In this document: positions 61,950-64,000 of the stretch, in pieces | How positions within the stretch are numbered: position 1 is the stretch's first letter | How the letters are laid out: the number at the start of each line of letters is the position of its first letter | Assembly (NCBI RefSeq): GCF_024362485.1 | Contig: NZ_CP101456.1 | Location: 434,001 to 498,000 of the forward strand | Direction: 5' to 3' | Source: Natronobeatus ordinarius | Lineage (GTDB): Archaea > Halobacteriota > Halobacteria > Halobacteriales > Natrialbaceae | Length of the DNA: 64,000 nt | Position numbers and translations under genes: made by a program | The notes under the pieces: model-generated | Told to the model about the DNA's origin: nothing | Databases searched by the model: none | What the model saw: the letters and a program-made list of their open reading frames with translations, nothing else

Positions 61950-62834
61950 TTAGATGGTGGTCATCTCTCGCTCGAGGCTCCGGAGCTGCTCGATCCGCTT
62001 TTCGGTGGGTGGGTGGGTGCTGAACAGCTTTCCGACGACGCCCGACTTTAGCGGGATGATGAAGAAGGCGTTCATCTCGGCCTCCTCGCGCAGGTCCCTG
62101 TCGGGGACCTTGTCGACCTCACCCGAGATTTTCATGAGCGCCGAGGCGAGCGCCGACGGGTTACCGGTGATCGCGGCAGCCCCGCGGTCGGCGGCGTACT
62201 CGCGGTAGCGCGACAGCGCCCGGATGAGGAGGTAGCTGATGATCCAGACGAGCAGCGAGACGAGGATCGCGACGGCGATGCCGCCGCCGCCGCGACCGCC
62301 CCGACCGCGACCACCGCCGAAGATCGCGCCCCAGCGAACCATCATGAACGCGATCGTCGAGAGGAACGATGCGATCGTCATCACCATCATGTCCCGGTTT
62401 TTCACGTGGGCGAGTTCGTGAGCGATCACGCCGTCGAGCTCCTCGCGGTTCAGCGTCCGCATGAGTCCCACCGTCACCGCAACGGCGGCGTTCTTCTGGT
62501 TTCGACCCGTGGCGAACGCGTTGGGAACTTGCGAGTCGATCACGGCGACTTTCGGCTTCGGAAGGTCGGCCTGCTGGGAGAGGCGCTCGACCGAGGCGTG
62601 GAGCTGTGGATACTCCTCGGCCGAGACCGTTTTCGCACCCATACTCTTGAGGGTGAGCGTGTCGCTGAAGTAGTACTGTACGAGCGAGAAACTCGCGAAG
62701 AGCACGATGAAAAGCGACGGTCCGCCGCCGACGTAGGCGGTGATCACGCTCGCGAAGACGATGTAGAGGACGAACAACAGGAACATCGTGACGAACATCC
62801 GGAACCGTAGTCCCCAGTCCGGCTTCCAGTCCAT
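61950..62834 (-). CDS. htpX: Zinc metalloprotease HtpX homologue
   Basis: 294 residues. M48B membrane protease for quality control of membrane proteins. Two N-terminal helices, then zinc motif HELAH at 139-143 (VIAHELAHVKNRD), two more helices around a Gly/Arg-rich loop (GGGRGRGGRGGGG) and the third ligand in EYAADRGAA. STHPPTEKRIEQL is the family C-terminal signature. Its neighbour pspAB fits a membrane-stress response. Confidence 0.96.
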   Translation of the reverse strand: MDWKPDWGLRFRMFVTMFLLFVLYIVFASVITAYVGGGPSLFIVLFASFSLVQYYFSDTLTLKSMGAKTVSAEEYPQLHASVERLSQQADLPKPKVAVIDSQVPNAFATGRNQKNAAVAVTVGLMRTLNREELDGVIAHELAHVKNRDMMVMTIASFLSTIAFMMVRWGAIFGGGRGRGGRGGGGIAVAILVSLLVWIISYLLIRALSRYREYAADRGAAAITGNPSALASALMKISGEVDKVPDRDLREEAEMNAFFIIPLKSGVVGKLFSTHPPTEKRIEQLRSLEREMTTI

Positions 62835-63275
62835 GGTCGACTAGAGGCGGCCCGACGAGTTAAGTGCCACCGGCGTGCTCTACGCGAAACCGGGGCCTGT
62901 GAGTCGATCACTCGAGCGCGCCGGACCCCCTCGTTTCGCATGGAAACCGGGCGACTGAAACACGTCTGACACGACCTGTCTCGCGATCGTCTGACGGCCG
63001 TCAGACCTGCGGGGGAGCGTTCCACTCGAGAGGAAGGTCCAGCCGGTGTGGCTCGTCCTCGCATGGACGTTCGAAACACCGGAAGCCTGCCGAAACCACT
63101 CAACGGAGGCTGATTGAACGGAGTGTGGTCCAGCACTGCTCCAGAACGTGCCTGAATAATCGTTCGGAAACCAACCCCTCGATTTCGTGTGGAGTTCTCA
63201 CGTGGTGAAATCGAACGCGGGAGCCGGGAAACGACGAACGCACCGCTTAACTCGGTCTGCCTCAAAGTGGGGGGC
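62835..63275. other. Intergenic region between htpX and nmd3
   Basis: 441 bp without a supported gene. The only clear element is a perfect 18-bp palindrome GTCTGACGGCCGTCAGAC at 62989-63006. The final 40 bp before the nmd3 start contain a TTAACTCGG box but no standard TATA. Confidence 0.55.
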
Positions 63276-64000
63276 ATGACCGATACGCGTGCGTTTTGCC
63301 CCCGCTGTGGGGCACCGGTGCCCGACCGGTCCGAGAGCGACGCGTCCGATCCGCTCAGGCCGGGGGCGGAGGTCGATCTCTGTGATGCCTGTTACTTCGA
63401 CGACTTCGAGTTCGTCGACGCTCCGGACCGGATCGACGTGCGCGTCTGCTCGCAGTGTGGGGCGGTCCACCGCGGCCGACGGTGGGTCGACGTCGGGGCG
63501 AAAGACTACACCGACGTCGCCATCGATGAAGTGAGCGAGGCGCTCGCGGTCCACGTCGACGTCGAGGACGTCGCCTGGCAGGTCGAACCCGAGGAGGTCG
63601 ACCAGAACACGATCCGGATGCACTGTTACTTCACCGGGGTCGTGCGGGGAACGCCGGTCGAAGAGCAGGTGACGGTTCCCGTCAAGATCTCCCGGCAGAC
63701 CTGTACCCGGTGTGGCCGAATCGCCGGCGACTACTACGCGAGCATCGTCCAGATTCGCGCCGAGGATCGGACGCCCTCGAGCGAGGAACTCGAGCGAGCG
63801 AAAGAGATCGCAGAGCGCATCGTCGCCGACATGGAAGCGACGGGCGATCGCAACGCGTTCATCACCGAAACGAACGAGACACCCGACGGGCTGAACATGC
63901 GGGTCTCGACCAACAAGATCGGGAAAAAGATCGCGAACAAGATGGTCGAGGAGTTCGGCGGCACCGTCACCGACGCGGAGACGCTCGTGACCGAAGACTC
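63276..64000 (+). CDS. NMD3-family ribosome-associated protein (partial)
   Basis: At least 241 residues; the gene runs off the right edge. The N-terminal four-Cys motif (FCPRCGAPV, LCDACYF) and further Cys pairs (VCSQCGAVH, TCTRCGRI) are the zinc-binding hallmark of NMD3. In eukaryotes NMD3 escorts the large ribosomal subunit; the archaeal protein is thought to act in large-subunit maturation. Confidence 0.92.
   Translation, partial: MTDTRAFCPRCGAPVPDRSESDASDPLRPGAEVDLCDACYFDDFEFVDAPDRIDVRVCSQCGAVHRGRRWVDVGAKDYTDVAIDEVSEALAVHVDVEDVAWQVEPEEVDQNTIRMHCYFTGVVRGTPVEEQVTVPVKISRQTCTRCGRIAGDYYASIVQIRAEDRTPSSEELERAKEIAERIVADMEATGDRNAFITETNETPDGLNMRVSTNKIGKKIANKMVEEFGGTVTDAETLVTED

Overview
The window is chromosomal DNA of a haloarchaeon (class Halobacteria). 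The proteins are acidic, GC is high, promoters are mostly leaderless with a TATA box about 25-30 nt before the start, and there are Tat signals (two with lipoboxes), a HalOD1 protein, a bat-type HTH-10 regulator, a fused double histone, PspAB, and insertion sequences of the ISH3, ISH6 and ISH8 types. The gene content fits Natrialbaceae-like organisms, but the genus cannot be fixed from sequence reading alone.

Layout. 1-18.1 kb is mostly ordinary chromosome: acyl-CoA dehydrogenase, leuS, a DUF2071 protein, NAD+-dependent DNA ligase, a GNAT acetyltransferase, a repeat-bearing lipoprotein, an unaccompanied molybdopterin formate dehydrogenase, an HTH-10 regulator, threonine synthase, a bactofilin-like membrane protein and rfcS. 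At 18.2-19.2 kb several small palindromic or MITE-like repeats are packed together. 19.4-28.6 kb carries a degenerate GAF/PAS sensor kinase, DUF5806, a lipoate-ligase-like protein, an M23-like protein, a winged-helix/rhodanese fusion and, divergently, cydAB (bd-type quinol oxidase). 28.8-32.4 kb is a small accessory spot: a MITE nested in an ISH8-type MITE, truncated genes, a serpin remnant, a regulator plus partner gene, and a full inhibitory-type serpin. 32.6-44.6 kb holds secreted and membrane proteins, an SUI1-like factor, a second threonine synthase, DUF99, LEA-2 and VOC proteins, and an ABC exporter. 45-50.4 kb is an information-processing block: tRNA-Arg(GCG), an RPA-like ssDNA-binding protein, a histone and a histone-deacetylase-family protein 3 bp apart, purC and sufU/iscU.

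50.5-58.05 kb is an AT-richer, IS-rich island between sufU and radA. It holds complete ISH6 and ISH3 elements with target-site duplications, an ISH8-like element, an ISH3 relic and two ISH6 end fragments. The two ISH elements split one 90-residue winged-helix regulator gene, which can be rebuilt exactly in frame. The island also carries a Tat-exported Cys-rich protein with a halocin-C8-like layout, followed 2 bp later by a three-helix membrane protein, and another Tat-exported protein that shares a 14-nt promoter core with it. This cysteine-rich cassette, bracketed by ISH6 ends, is the best candidate for an undescribed system here.

58.06-64 kb returns to core genes: radA, pspAB, an F420-type luciferase-like oxidoreductase, a HalOD1 protein, htpX and the start of nmd3.
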